From: Caulobacter henricii
Lineage (GTDB): Bacteria; Pseudomonadota; Alphaproteobacteria; Caulobacterales; Caulobacteraceae
Length of the DNA stretch: 64,000 nucleotides
Direction: 5' to 3'
Assembly: GCF_001414055.1 (NCBI RefSeq)
Contig: NZ_CP013002.1
Coordinates: 3,782,001-3,846,000 of the forward strand
Below the pieces are notes generated by a model. The model was not told the DNA's origin, did no database searches, and worked only from the letters and a program-made list of their open reading frames with translations. This document shows, in pieces, positions 9,965 to 17,302 of the stretch. Each line of letters begins with the position of its first letter. The first letter of the stretch is position 1. The position numbers and the translations under genes were made by a program.

Positions 9965-10105
9965 TCCGTCCTCCCCAGGACGGAGCCATCCTTACATCTT
10001 ACGGCGAGACGATCGCTGGCCTGGAAAGATCACTCAAGGACGACGCTCCGCGTCGCCGCGACGCGGCCGCCGGAGGCGGTCCTTGACTGATCTTTCCAGA
10101 CCAGC
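9965..10105. repeat. Compound palindromic element: short hairpin plus 27-bp inverted repeat
   Basis: A perfect 8-bp stem with a CCCC loop (9965-9984) is followed by 27-bp arms at 10015-10041 and 10079-10105, which pair at 25 of 27 positions. The 37 bp between the arms contain another perfect 7-bp stem (10049-10055 with 10059-10065). The nesting suggests a MITE-like or REP-like mobile unit without coding capacity. Together with the repeat at 9811-9937 it fills nearly all of the gap after ftsK. Confidence 0.8.
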
Positions 10106-10201
10106 ACGCTGCAGCCTCCAAGAGATTTAAGGATCGCACCGGCCATGTAGGTCCGCCGCGAACACGTTGCGGACATTAGCTCGGCGTGACACATCACAGC
10201 G

Positions 10202-10552
10202 ATGCACGTCGTTGTCGCCTTTTCTCGAGACTACGGGTCCCAAGATAACCCCGTATTGGGCGATGCCTTTTGGCTGGTTGAATCTCCTGCAAACCGGGGG
10301 CTCGCTGAAGCGGCATGGCGCGCCAAAGCCACCGATCCGAACAGCGCGTTGTTCAAATCCGGGGTGGGCGATATCGACAACAGCGATGTGCTGGCGATGT
10401 TTGAAACAGTGGAGCTTCATCATCCGGATTGGTCGAGGATCGACTGGGTTGGCGTCAAGCTGAGCAAGGATCTCAATCAAGCGTTTCGCGAAGACGGGTT
10501 TGTGACCGCCGAGATCGGCCACGGCTTCAGCATTACCCGCAACGACCGCTGA
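10202..10552 (+). CDS. Hypothetical protein, 116 residues, atypical codon use
   Basis: I do not recognise a family. The product, starting MHVVVAFSRDYGSQDNPVLG, is soluble and acidic-aromatic, with several Trp (FWLVE, RAKAT preceded by AAW, HPDWSRIDWVG), no signal peptide and no membrane segment. The amino-acid composition is protein-like, unlike the Arg/Ala/Pro-rich shadow frames nearby. Many codons end in A or T (for example GAT, GAA, TTT, CAA), unlike neighbouring genes, which suggests later acquisition. There is no clear Shine-Dalgarno sequence. It stands alone between the repeat island and lolA. A 176-codon frame on the opposite strand covers the same DNA but has a less convincing product. 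Confidence 0.55.
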   Translation: MHVVVAFSRDYGSQDNPVLGDAFWLVESPANRGLAEAAWRAKATDPNSALFKSGVGDIDNSDVLAMFETVELHHPDWSRIDWVGVKLSKDLNQAFREDGFVTAEIGHGFSITRNDR

Positions 10553-10737
10553 CCGTGCATATCGGATATTCGAACGGGCCCTATCCGACCTCGCTCCCGC
10601 AACCCACGGCCCCGCCCCCGCGTTTCCCCTCCGACCCCAACGTGAACGGCCCTTCATCCCGCCGCCGTCAAATGGCCCCGGATCGGTCTTTCGCTCGTCA
10701 CCGCGTCAGGGCAAAGGTTGTCGCTCAAGGAGACCGC

Positions 10738-11424
10738 ATGACCGACACCCCGACCACCCGCCGTGCCCTGATCGCCGCTGCCGGCGCCGGCCTGGCCGCC
10801 GCTTCGTTCGGCGCGCCGGTGTTCGCCCAGTCTGGCGGCACCCAGTCCAAGGGCCCGACAGCCGCCCCTCTGACCGCCGAACAGAAGGCCCTGGTCGACA
10901 AGGCCACCGGCTATATCCAGGCGCTGTCCGCGGCCAAGGGTCGTTTCATCCAGACCGACCAGCGCGGTACGGTCACCCAGGGCACGCTCTTTCTGCAGCG
11001 TCCCGGCAAGGCGCGCTTTGCCTATGAAGGGGCCTCGGGCCTGCTGGTCGTCAGCAACGGCAACAACGTCAATATCTTCGACAGCCGCCTGAAGACCTTC
11101 GAAAGCTATCCCCTGAGCCGCACGCCCCTGGCCCTCCTGCTGGCCCGCGAGGTGCGGCTGGATCGCGGCGTCATCATCACCGACGTCCGCCAGCTCGCAG
11201 ACGGCTTTACCATCGTCGCCCAGGACGCCCGGCGTCAGACCCTGGGCCGGATCAGCCTGGATTTCAGCAGCGCCCCGGTCGGCCTGATCGGCTGGACGGT
11301 CAGCGATGTGAAGGGGGGCCAGATCCGGGTGCGCCTGGTCGATTTCGAGAAAACCGGCGAGCTGGACCCCAAGCTCTTCGTGCTGACTGACCCGCGTCAG
11401 CGCCGGGCCGGGGCCAAATCATGA
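10738..11424 (+). CDS. lolA: Outer-membrane lipoprotein carrier protein LolA
   Basis: LolA takes lipoproteins from LolCDE and carries them across the periplasm. The 228-residue precursor has a signal peptide with Arg-Arg (TTRRALIAAAGAGLAAASFG) ending near VFAQ. The mature part has the LolA core: an amphipathic helix with LSAAKGRFIQTDQRGTVTQGTL, a hydrophobic strand FLQRPGKARFAYEG, and the later LLLAREVRL and GLIGWTVSD strands. The start is the ATG at 10738 with AAGGAG seven bases upstream. It follows ftsK in the same direction, but the repeat island and the orphan gene intervene, so it probably has its own promoter. It is somewhat longer than E. coli LolA because of a Thr/Ser/Pro linker after the signal. 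Confidence 0.9.
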   Translation: MTDTPTTRRALIAAAGAGLAAASFGAPVFAQSGGTQSKGPTAAPLTAEQKALVDKATGYIQALSAAKGRFIQTDQRGTVTQGTLFLQRPGKARFAYEGASGLLVVSNGNNVNIFDSRLKTFESYPLSRTPLALLLAREVRLDRGVIITDVRQLADGFTIVAQDARRQTLGRISLDFSSAPVGLIGWTVSDVKGGQIRVRLVDFEKTGELDPKLFVLTDPRQRRAGAKS

Positions 11425-11467
11425 ATGTGACATTCCCACAACAGGCAAGAATCAACAGACTTATCGC

Positions 11468-11496
11468 TTGACTATTAGGCATATCGTGGCATATTT
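11468..11496 (+). promoter_or_regulatory. Candidate sigma-70-type promoter for a small RNA
   Basis: TTGACT at 11468-11473 and ATATTT at 11491-11496 are separated by 17 bases, in a locally AT-rich stretch within GC-rich DNA. The -10 element is a poor match, so this is a tentative call supported mainly by the terminator at a suitable distance downstream. Confidence 0.4.
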
Positions 11497-11502
11497 GACA
11501 CG

Positions 11503-11618
11503 CATGGCGACGAGGGCCCGACCCCCTCATCGCAAACCGTGCCGGATACTATCCCCTCCCGGCGGCGGCATGAGAGACCAGACTTTCGCCCGGATGCTTA
11601 AGGCATCCGGGCGTTTTT
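11503..11618 (+). ncRNA. Candidate small RNA with C-rich loops, about 115 nt
   Basis: A promoter-like pair upstream and a strong intrinsic terminator at 11587-11618 bracket about 115 bases with no open frame. The DNA predicts a 5' hairpin (11507-11533, 9 paired bases and one mismatch) whose loop is C-rich, and a second weaker stem displaying TCCCCTCCC at 11552-11560, which is complementary to Shine-Dalgarno sequences. C-rich exposed loops of this kind are found in alphaproteobacterial regulatory sRNAs such as Caulobacter GsrN and in the anti-SD 'CCUCC' class. I cannot assign it to a named RNA. Alternatively it is just the untranslated leader or attenuator of xth, or the lolA 3' end. Confidence 0.5.
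11587..11618 (+). terminator. Strong intrinsic terminator before xth
   Basis: A perfect 11-bp stem (11587-11597 with 11603-11613) with a TTAAG loop is followed by TTTTT. It lies 38 bp before the xth start, so it must end transcription coming from lolA or from the small RNA locus, unless it acts as an attenuator for xth. Confidence 0.9.
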
Positions 11619-11655
11619 CATTTTCGGCCCGTCCCAAACCCTCTAAAGCGACGCC

Positions 11656-12462
11656 ATGCGCCTCCGTATCGCCACCTGGAATGTCAATTCCGTCCGCCTG
11701 CGCGCCGAACAGGTCGCCCGCTTCGTCGACGAGCAGGCCCCCGATGTGCTGTGCCTGCAGGAGATCAAGTGCCAGGAGGCCGAGTTTCCGCGCGAAGCCT
11801 TTGAGGCCGCCGGCCTTCCGCACCTGAAGATCGCCGGCCAGAAGGGCTGGCACGGGGTGGCCATCGCTTCGCGCCTGCCGCTGGAGGAGGCACCCGTGCT
11901 CAAGCTCTGCCGCGAGGGCCATGCCCGCTGCGTCGGGGCGACCGTGGCCGGGGTCGAGATCCAGAACTTCTACATTCCCGCCGGCGGCGACGAGCCTGAC
12001 CGGGCAATCAATCCGAAGTTCGACCACAAGCTGGACTTCTACGAAACCCTGACCGCCGAGATGAAGCGCCGCGATCCGAAGGTGCCCCTGGTCCTGACCG
12101 GCGACCTCAATGTCGCCCCCGGCGAAAACGATGTCTGGAGCCACAAGCAGATGTCGCGGGTGGTCAGCCACACCCCGATCGAGCTTGAGGCCTTTGCGGC
12201 CCTGATGGGGTCGCTGAACTTCCTCGACCTGCCGCGCCTGGCCACCCCGGAACCGGAAAAGATGTTCTCCTGGTGGAGCTATCGCGCCGCCGATTTCCGA
12301 AAGTCCAATCGGGGCCTGCGCCTGGACCACATCCTGGCCAGTCCCGGCCTGCGCGACGCGGCGATCGTCGACGGCAAGGTGTCGTCGAAGGTGCATGACA
12401 CGGTGCGCGAATGGGAACGCCCCAGCGACCACGCCCCGGTGACGGCGGACCTGAAGCTTTAG
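11656..12462 (+). CDS. xth: Exodeoxyribonuclease III
   Basis: This 268-residue AP endonuclease / 3'-5' exonuclease acts in base-excision repair. All family motifs are present: IATWNVNSVRLR at the N-terminus, LCLQEIKCQ (metal-binding Glu), YIPAGGDE, LVLTGDLNVAP (catalytic Asp/Asn), LRLDHILAS and the final PSDHAPVTADL (catalytic Asp-His). Length is normal. Its stop overlaps the stop of the convergent TetR gene by four bases. Confidence 0.95.
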   Translation: MRLRIATWNVNSVRLRAEQVARFVDEQAPDVLCLQEIKCQEAEFPREAFEAAGLPHLKIAGQKGWHGVAIASRLPLEEAPVLKLCREGHARCVGATVAGVEIQNFYIPAGGDEPDRAINPKFDHKLDFYETLTAEMKRRDPKVPLVLTGDLNVAPGENDVWSHKQMSRVVSHTPIELEAFAALMGSLNFLDLPRLATPEPEKMFSWWSYRAADFRKSNRGLRLDHILASPGLRDAAIVDGKVSSKVHDTVREWERPSDHAPVTADLKL

Positions 12463-13118
12463 CCAGACCGCCCCCGCGCGATCAGGGCCGACAGATAGCT
12501 CTCCATCAGCAGCACGAACTCGTCCTCGAGAACGGCCGGCGACAGGCTGAGGTCCGGCTCGGCCGCCGCCGCCCGCAGCAGTCCGGCCACCGCATGGGTC
12601 AGGACGAACAGCGACTCCGGTGAGAGGTCCAGCTGCAGCTCGGCCCGGCCGGCGATCGCGGCCAGAAACGCCTGGTGGTGATGCAGCATGACGGCGTCGC
12701 CGCCCGCGGCGAACAGGGCGTCCAGCAGCACCTTGCGGGTTTCGGGTGTGCCCTCGAAGGTGGTCATCAGGGCCTGGACGATCGGCCGGACACTGCCCAG
12801 CTGGGGCGCAGCGATCAGGGTCTCGGCGATCCGGCTCCGTGCGGCCTCGGCACGGGCCTGGGCCATGGCCGCCAGGATCGCCGACTTGCCGCTGAAGTAC
12901 TGATAGAGGGTGCCGATACTGACCCCGGCCCGCTGGGCAATGCGGTTGGTGGTCAGGCAGTCGAGACCCTCGGCCTCGAGAAGTTGAAAGGTCGCATCGA
13001 AAATCGCCGCGACAGTGGCTTCAGCCCGGCCCTGCCTTGGGGTTCGTCTCGTCTTTTCAGGCACTTGCCAGTCCCATTCGCCGCTCCGGGGCTCGCCGGC
13101 CAAGGCGAGTAGAAACAT
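12459..13118 (-). CDS. TetR family transcriptional regulator
   Basis: The helix-turn-helix lies in TVAAIFDATFQLLEAEGLDC-LTTNRIAQRAGVSIGTLYQYF, followed by an all-helical ligand-binding domain. The start is uncertain: an ATG at 13118 has no Shine-Dalgarno and would begin MFLLALAGEPRSGEW; the GTG at 13064 (product starting MPEKTRRTPRQGRAE) is more usual for this group and would leave the palindrome at 13118-13130 outside the gene. It is divergent from the MpaB-like oxygenase gene and probably controls it. The effector is unknown. Confidence 0.88.
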   Translation of the reverse strand: MFLLALAGEPRSGEWDWQVPEKTRRTPRQGRAEATVAAIFDATFQLLEAEGLDCLTTNRIAQRAGVSIGTLYQYFSGKSAILAAMAQARAEAARSRIAETLIAAPQLGSVRPIVQALMTTFEGTPETRKVLLDALFAAGGDAVMLHHHQAFLAAIAGRAELQLDLSPESLFVLTHAVAGLLRAAAAEPDLSLSPAVLEDEFVLLMESYLSALIARGRSG

Positions 13119-13130
13119 GAGCAATGCTTA
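13118..13130. promoter_or_regulatory. Candidate TetR operator between divergent genes
   Basis: TGAGCA-A-TGCTTA is a 13-bp near-palindrome (11 of 12 arm positions symmetrical by the TRAGCA pattern), followed by CATAAT, a possible -10 for the rightward oxygenase gene. It is 53 bp before that gene's ATG. TetR regulators usually bind such sites between themselves and their target. Confidence 0.4.
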
Positions 13131-13182
13131 CATAATCTCAGGCTCCGGGCGAGAGACCGCCATCCGGCTGAGGATTTCGAGC

Positions 13183-14511
13183 ATGAACGCCACGATCGAA
13201 CAGGTCCGGGCCCGGGTCGCCGAGCAGAAGGTCCGCCTGCCGGAACTCTATGGCGGCGTTGATTTCGACCTGGTCCCCGAACGCTTTACCGAGATCCCGG
13301 CCGAAAGCGTCGCCCCGAAAGGTGTGGCGGGGGCCGAGCCGTCCGCTGAACAGCTGGCCCTGATCCGCGCCTATTCCCTCCTGGGCGACCGGGTGGCCGA
13401 CGCCTATGCCGGCCTGATGCCGCAACACGGCTTTCGCGGCCTGATCGGCCTGCTGACCCGGGCCTGCGACGAGGGCGTCGAGGCGATCCCCGACGCGCCG
13501 CCGGAGCTAGTGGCCTTCATCCGCGACATGGAACAGGTTCCCGAATGGCTCGACATGGAGCTGGTGCGAGAAGGGGCGCGGCTGGACCGCCCGGCGGCGG
13601 CCGTCCTGTCGCCCTTCGCGATCCGCGGAGCCTTTGTCGCCACCTTCATGAACAAATATGCGGCCCTGCCCATGGCCCTGACCGGAACCCTGGGGCACGA
13701 GAGCGCCGCGCGACGGGTCAATGAGACGGCGAGCTTCTTCACCACGACCCTGCTGCCCGGGGCCCTGGAGCGTCACGGTCCCGGCTTCAAGGCCGCCGCC
13801 ATGGTCCGGCTGATGCATTCCATGGTGCGCTTCAATGCCCTGCGCCGCCCCGGGGCCTGGGACGCCCGGGTCTATGGTGTGCCAATCCCCCAGGTCGACC
13901 AGATGCCGGCCGGTCTGATCCCGATCTTCCTGCTGAGCTACAAGCTGCTGCGCCAGGGGCGCACCACCTTCACGCCGGCCGAGCGGGCCCGCGTCGAGCT
14001 GAGCCGCTATCGCTGCTTTCTGCTGGGCCTGCCCGAGGACCTGCTGGCCGACAATCCGGTCGGCATCGTCCAGGCCATGACTGCGCGCAACCAGACCCTG
14101 AGACGGGGCTTTGACGACGAAACCTGCGGCGCCCTGGTCCGTGCCACCCTGTCGGCCTATCTCCCCCCCGACCAAAGCTGGCGCAATCGCCTGTTCAACG
14201 CGGTCGAGCGGGGCTTTGCCAAGGTCTTCTTCCTGCGCCAGTTCCTGGGCGGCGACCGCGCTGCCGCCGCACGGATGGGGGTCGAGATCACCTCCGCCGA
14301 CCGCGTCCTGTTCCTGCTGGTCGCCCTGGTCGTGACCAGTCAGATGGCCGTCTATGGTCTGGCCCTGAAGATCCCGGGCCTGAAGTCGCTGGCGGACCGG
14401 CACCTGGTGCGACAGCTGCGCCGGCACCTGGTCCGCTACGGCCATGCCGAGTTCACAACGGATGCGGCCCAGTATCGCCCGACGGCGGCCAGGCCTGCAG
14501 CGGCGATCTAG
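13183..14511 (+). CDS. MpaB/rubber-oxygenase-like (DUF2236) protein
   Basis: The 442-residue protein matches the fold shared by fungal MpaB and latex-clearing rubber oxygenase, which bind heme b and oxidise lipidic substrates. Supporting stretches are VPEWLDMELVREGARL, GAFVATFMNKYAALPMALTG, and MVRLMHSMVRFNAL near residue 210, where the His is the likely heme ligand. Two hydrophobic stretches near residues 385-415 (DRVLFLLVALVVTSQMAVYG) suggest membrane association. The start at 13183 follows TGAGG; a longer frame from 13117 exists but overlaps the putative operator. It is divergent from a TetR regulator. The substrate cannot be inferred. Confidence 0.75.
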   Translation: MNATIEQVRARVAEQKVRLPELYGGVDFDLVPERFTEIPAESVAPKGVAGAEPSAEQLALIRAYSLLGDRVADAYAGLMPQHGFRGLIGLLTRACDEGVEAIPDAPPELVAFIRDMEQVPEWLDMELVREGARLDRPAAAVLSPFAIRGAFVATFMNKYAALPMALTGTLGHESAARRVNETASFFTTTLLPGALERHGPGFKAAAMVRLMHSMVRFNALRRPGAWDARVYGVPIPQVDQMPAGLIPIFLLSYKLLRQGRTTFTPAERARVELSRYRCFLLGLPEDLLADNPVGIVQAMTARNQTLRRGFDDETCGALVRATLSAYLPPDQSWRNRLFNAVERGFAKVFFLRQFLGGDRAAAARMGVEITSADRVLFLLVALVVTSQMAVYGLALKIPGLKSLADRHLVRQLRRHLVRYGHAEFTTDAAQYRPTAARPAAAI

Positions 14512-15221
14512 CCGGAAATCTCGACCAGGCCGAGCTTCACCCAGACGGCCTTGTCCTTCAGGGTCGACTGGATCCATTCGGCATGGACGGCCCGTTCGGC
14601 CTCGGTGGAACGCGGGGCCAGAGGGCGGGGGCGCTGGCCATAGGCCCCGGCCTGCCGCTGTGCGGCCATGGCCTCGGTGACCACTGCCGTCAGTTCCAGG
14701 GCGCGTTCCTTGCCACCCTGCAGTTCCAGATAGACCTCGGCCAGCAGATGGGCGTCGATCAGGGCCCCGTGCTTGTCGCGGCTGTCCAGGCTGATCTTGT
14801 ACCGTTTGCACAGGGCATCGAGCGAATTGTACATGCCCGGAAAGCGCTTCTTGGCCATGGCCAGGGTGTCGACCCAACGGCTTTCCGGCAGGGCCGGCCG
14901 ACCGCATTTTTCCAGCTCGAAATTGACGAAGCTGCGGTCAAAGGCGGCGTTGTGGGCCACGACCACGCTGTCGCCTACAAACTCGAGGAAGCGATCGGCG
15001 ATGACCTCGAAGCGGGGCTTGCCGGTCAGGAAGGCACTGGACAGGCCGTGGACCTTTTCGGCCTCGGCCGGCATGTCGCGCAACGGATCGCAATATTCAT
15101 GGAAGGACCGACCGGTCGGCATGAAATCGACGACCTCGATACAGCCGATCTCGACCAGGCGATCGCCGGTCTTCGGATCAAAGCCGGTGGTTTCGGTGTC
15201 TAGGATGATTTCCCGGGCCAT
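14508..15221 (-). CDS. dnaQ: DNA polymerase III epsilon subunit (3'-5' proofreading exonuclease)
   Basis: The 237-residue protein proofreads during replication. The DEDDh motifs are visible: ExoI DTETTG at residues 8-13, ExoII VVVAHNAAFDRSF near residue 90, and ExoIII HGALIDAHLLAEVY with catalytic His and Asp near 150. The C-terminus after residue 180 is the flexible tail that in homologues binds the alpha subunit. It is the last gene of the leftward run ppsR-maf-aroE-coaE-dnaQ; the gap to coaE is 30 bp. It overlaps the end of the oxygenase gene by four bases. Confidence 0.96.
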   Translation of the reverse strand: MAREIILDTETTGFDPKTGDRLVEIGCIEVVDFMPTGRSFHEYCDPLRDMPAEAEKVHGLSSAFLTGKPRFEVIADRFLEFVGDSVVVAHNAAFDRSFVNFELEKCGRPALPESRWVDTLAMAKKRFPGMYNSLDALCKRYKISLDSRDKHGALIDAHLLAEVYLELQGGKERALELTAVVTEAMAAQRQAGAYGQRPRPLAPRSTEAERAVHAEWIQSTLKDKAVWVKLGLVEISG

Positions 15222-15251
15222 GGCGTTTCATGCGACCGTTCGACGGCAGCT

Positions 15252-15845
15252 TCAAGCCGTAGCGCGCAGGCGAGCCAGGATGTCGCGGACTTGTCCACGG
15301 GCATGGTCCAGGCCCTGGCTGGTGTCGATCACGAAATCGGCGCGAGCCCGCTTTTCGGCATCGGGAAGTTGGCGGGCCAGGATGGCCTCCAGCTTGGCCT
15401 CGTCCATGCCCGGCCGGGCCAGAACCCGGGCCCGCTGGACATCGGCCGGGGCCGAGACCACCACCACCTTGTGGACCCGTTTGTCACCGCCGGTCTCGTA
15501 CAGCAGGGGGACATCCAGCACGACGATGTCCTTGCTGTCGGCCGCCGCCTTTTCGAAAAAGCCGATGCGGTCGGCACCGACCAACGGATGGACGATGGCT
15601 TCCAGCCTTTGCAGGGCTTCGGGGTTGCCCATCACGGCCGCGCTCAGCCGGGTCCGGTCGATGGCTCCATCGACCACCACGCCCGGAAAGGCCGCCTCGA
15701 CCGGGGCCACCGCTGCGCCGCCGACCGCGTAGAGCGCATGCACAGCGCCGTCTGAATCATAGACCGGCACGCCCTCGGCCTCGAACATGGCCGAGGTGGT
15801 CGACTTGCCCATGCCGATGGAGCCGGTGAGGCCGACAATGATCAT
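15252..15845 (-). CDS. coaE: Dephospho-CoA kinase
   Basis: The enzyme carries out the last step of CoA synthesis, phosphorylating the 3'-OH of dephospho-CoA. The P-loop GSIGMGKST is at residues 8-16, and the lid region contains the expected [19 protein letters not shown] at the end. At 197 residues it is of normal length. The start lies three bases after the aroE stop, so the two are probably translated together. Confidence 0.95.
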   Translation of the reverse strand: MIIVGLTGSIGMGKSTTSAMFEAEGVPVYDSDGAVHALYAVGGAAVAPVEAAFPGVVVDGAIDRTRLSAAVMGNPEALQRLEAIVHPLVGADRIGFFEKAAADSKDIVVLDVPLLYETGGDKRVHKVVVVSAPADVQRARVLARPGMDEAKLEAILARQLPDAEKRARADFVIDTSQGLDHARGQVRDILARLRATA

Positions 15846-15848
15846 GGT

Positions 15849-16706
15849 TCAGGCCTCGCCCAGCAGGTTGAGCGCCAGGCCGCGCACATCGACTGACGCC
15901 GGCGGGGCCTGGCCATAAAAGGCTTCAAAGGAAGGGACAGCCTGGCGCAGCAGCATTTCCAGGCCATCCACCGTGCGACGGCCCAGGGCCTGGGCGCGCT
16001 GGAGAAATTCGGTACGCAGTGGCTTGTAGACCATGTCCATCACCACCGCCTCGGCAGGGGTCAAAGCCAGCGGCGCTGCCGGACCATCGCCGCCGCCCAG
16101 GCCTAGCGAGGTGGCGTTGATGATCAGGCCGGCATCGACCAGCAGGTCGGGCAGGGCGGACTCATCGGCGGCGACCACCCGGGTGCCGAACGCCGTGGCC
16201 AGCTCTTCGGCCCGGGCCAGGGTGCGGTTGACGATCCGAACCTGCGGCGCGCCCGCCAGCAGCAGGGCCGCGACGGCCCCTCGCGCCGCGCCGCCGGCTC
16301 CGAGGATCACGACCGGCGCAGCGCCGATATCGAAAACCGGCGCCTGAACAGAGATAGCCCCGAGCAGGCCGGGGCCGTCAGTATTGTCGGCCCGGATCGT
16401 TCCGTCGGCCGCAAAGATCAGCAGGTTGGCGGCCCCGGCCATGCGGGCCAGGTCGCTGGCGGTGTCCGCGACCGCCAGGGCGCGTTCCTTGAAGGGGATG
16501 GTGACGTTCAGGCCGCGAATGGCTCCGCCGCGCAGGCCGTCGACAAAGGCTTCAAAGCGATCCTCGGCAGGGGCGAAGGGCACATAGGCGGCGTCGAGGC
16601 CGGCCGCAGCGATCCAGGCATTGTGGATGACCGGGCTCATCGAGTGCCTGATCGGCGCGCCGCAGACGCCGGCGACCACCGCCGCGCCGGTGAGGGTGGC
16701 GCTCAT
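15849..16706 (-). CDS. aroE: Shikimate dehydrogenase
   Basis: It reduces 3-dehydroshikimate with NADPH in the aromatic pathway. Substrate-binding SxS is in [13 protein letters not shown], the catalytic Lys in [11 protein letters not shown] near residue 70, and the NADP loop in [13 protein letters not shown] near residue 135. It has 285 residues, as in the family. Its start overlaps the maf stop by four bases. Confidence 0.95.
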   Translation of the reverse strand: MSATLTGAAVVAGVCGAPIRHSMSPVIHNAWIAAAGLDAAYVPFAPAEDRFEAFVDGLRGGAIRGLNVTIPFKERALAVADTASDLARMAGAANLLIFAADGTIRADNTDGPGLLGAISVQAPVFDIGAAPVVILGAGGAARGAVAALLLAGAPQVRIVNRTLARAEELATAFGTRVVAADESALPDLLVDAGLIINATSLGLGGGDGPAAPLALTPAEAVVMDMVYKPLRTEFLQRAQALGRRTVDGLEMLLRQAVPSFEAFYGQAPPASVDVRGLALNLLGEA

Positions 16707-17302
16707 GCCTCAAGGGCTCCGTGCAGACGCAGGAAATCCAGCAGTCCGACCAGGGGCAGGCCCAATATGGTGAAATAGTCGCCGTCTATGGCGTCGAACA
16801 GCTGCACGCCTTCGCTTTCCAGTTCGTAGCAGCCGACACAGTGCAGGATGTGCTCGCCGCGTCGGTCCAGATAGCCATCCAGCCAGGCGTCGCTGAACGG
16901 GCGCACGGAAAGCCTGGCGCTTTGCACCACCCGCCAGATCGGCTTGCCGTCGCGGGCCACGACCACTGCCGAATGCAGCTTATGGCTCTGACCGCGGAGC
17001 TCCAGCAGGAGAGCCCGGGCCTGGTCCAGGGTTTCCACCTTGTCGATCAGCCGTCCGGCGAAATCCAGGGTCTGGTCGGCGCCGATCACCAGCCCGGGCA
17101 GCTTGCCCGAGACCTTGACGGCCTTCAGCTCTGCGAGGGCATCGGCAACCTCGCGCGGCGCCGCGCCTTCAGCCAGCAGGCTGGCCTTGGTGCCCTCCTC
17201 ATCGACGCCGGCGACAACCGACTCAAAGGTCAGACCGGCATTGCGCAGGATCGCCTGGCGGGCAGAACTCTTCGAGGCCAGGGTGACGGGCGTCAGGCTC
17301 AT
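16703..17302 (-). CDS. maf: Maf family nucleotide pyrophosphatase
   Basis: Maf/YhdE/YceF proteins hydrolyse non-canonical or modified nucleoside triphosphates and are linked to house-cleaning and septation. The N-terminal [17 protein letters not shown] and the later [10 protein letters not shown] are the family signatures; the catalytic Asp is in GADQT. At 199 residues it is full length. The subgroup (YhdE or YceF) was not resolved. It overlaps ppsR by four bases at its start and aroE at its end. Confidence 0.93.
   Translation of the reverse strand: MSLTPVTLASKSSARQAILRNAGLTFESVVAGVDEEGTKASLLAEGAAPREVADALAELKAVKVSGKLPGLVIGADQTLDFAGRLIDKVETLDQARALLLELRGQSHKLHSAVVVARDGKPIWRVVQSARLSVRPFSDAWLDGYLDRRGEHILHCVGCYELESEGVQLFDAIDGDYFTILGLPLVGLLDFLRLHGALEA

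Noticed and set aside
9797..10201. tRNA or CRISPR-like array in the repeat island
   Set aside because: The repeats are inverted, not direct, and of different lengths; no acceptor stem/TPsiC pattern or regular spacing was found.
10127..10657. 176-codon minus-strand frame opposite the orphan gene
   Set aside because: Product is Arg/His-rich with no signal or domain. The plus-strand frame has a more protein-like composition, although neither is certain.
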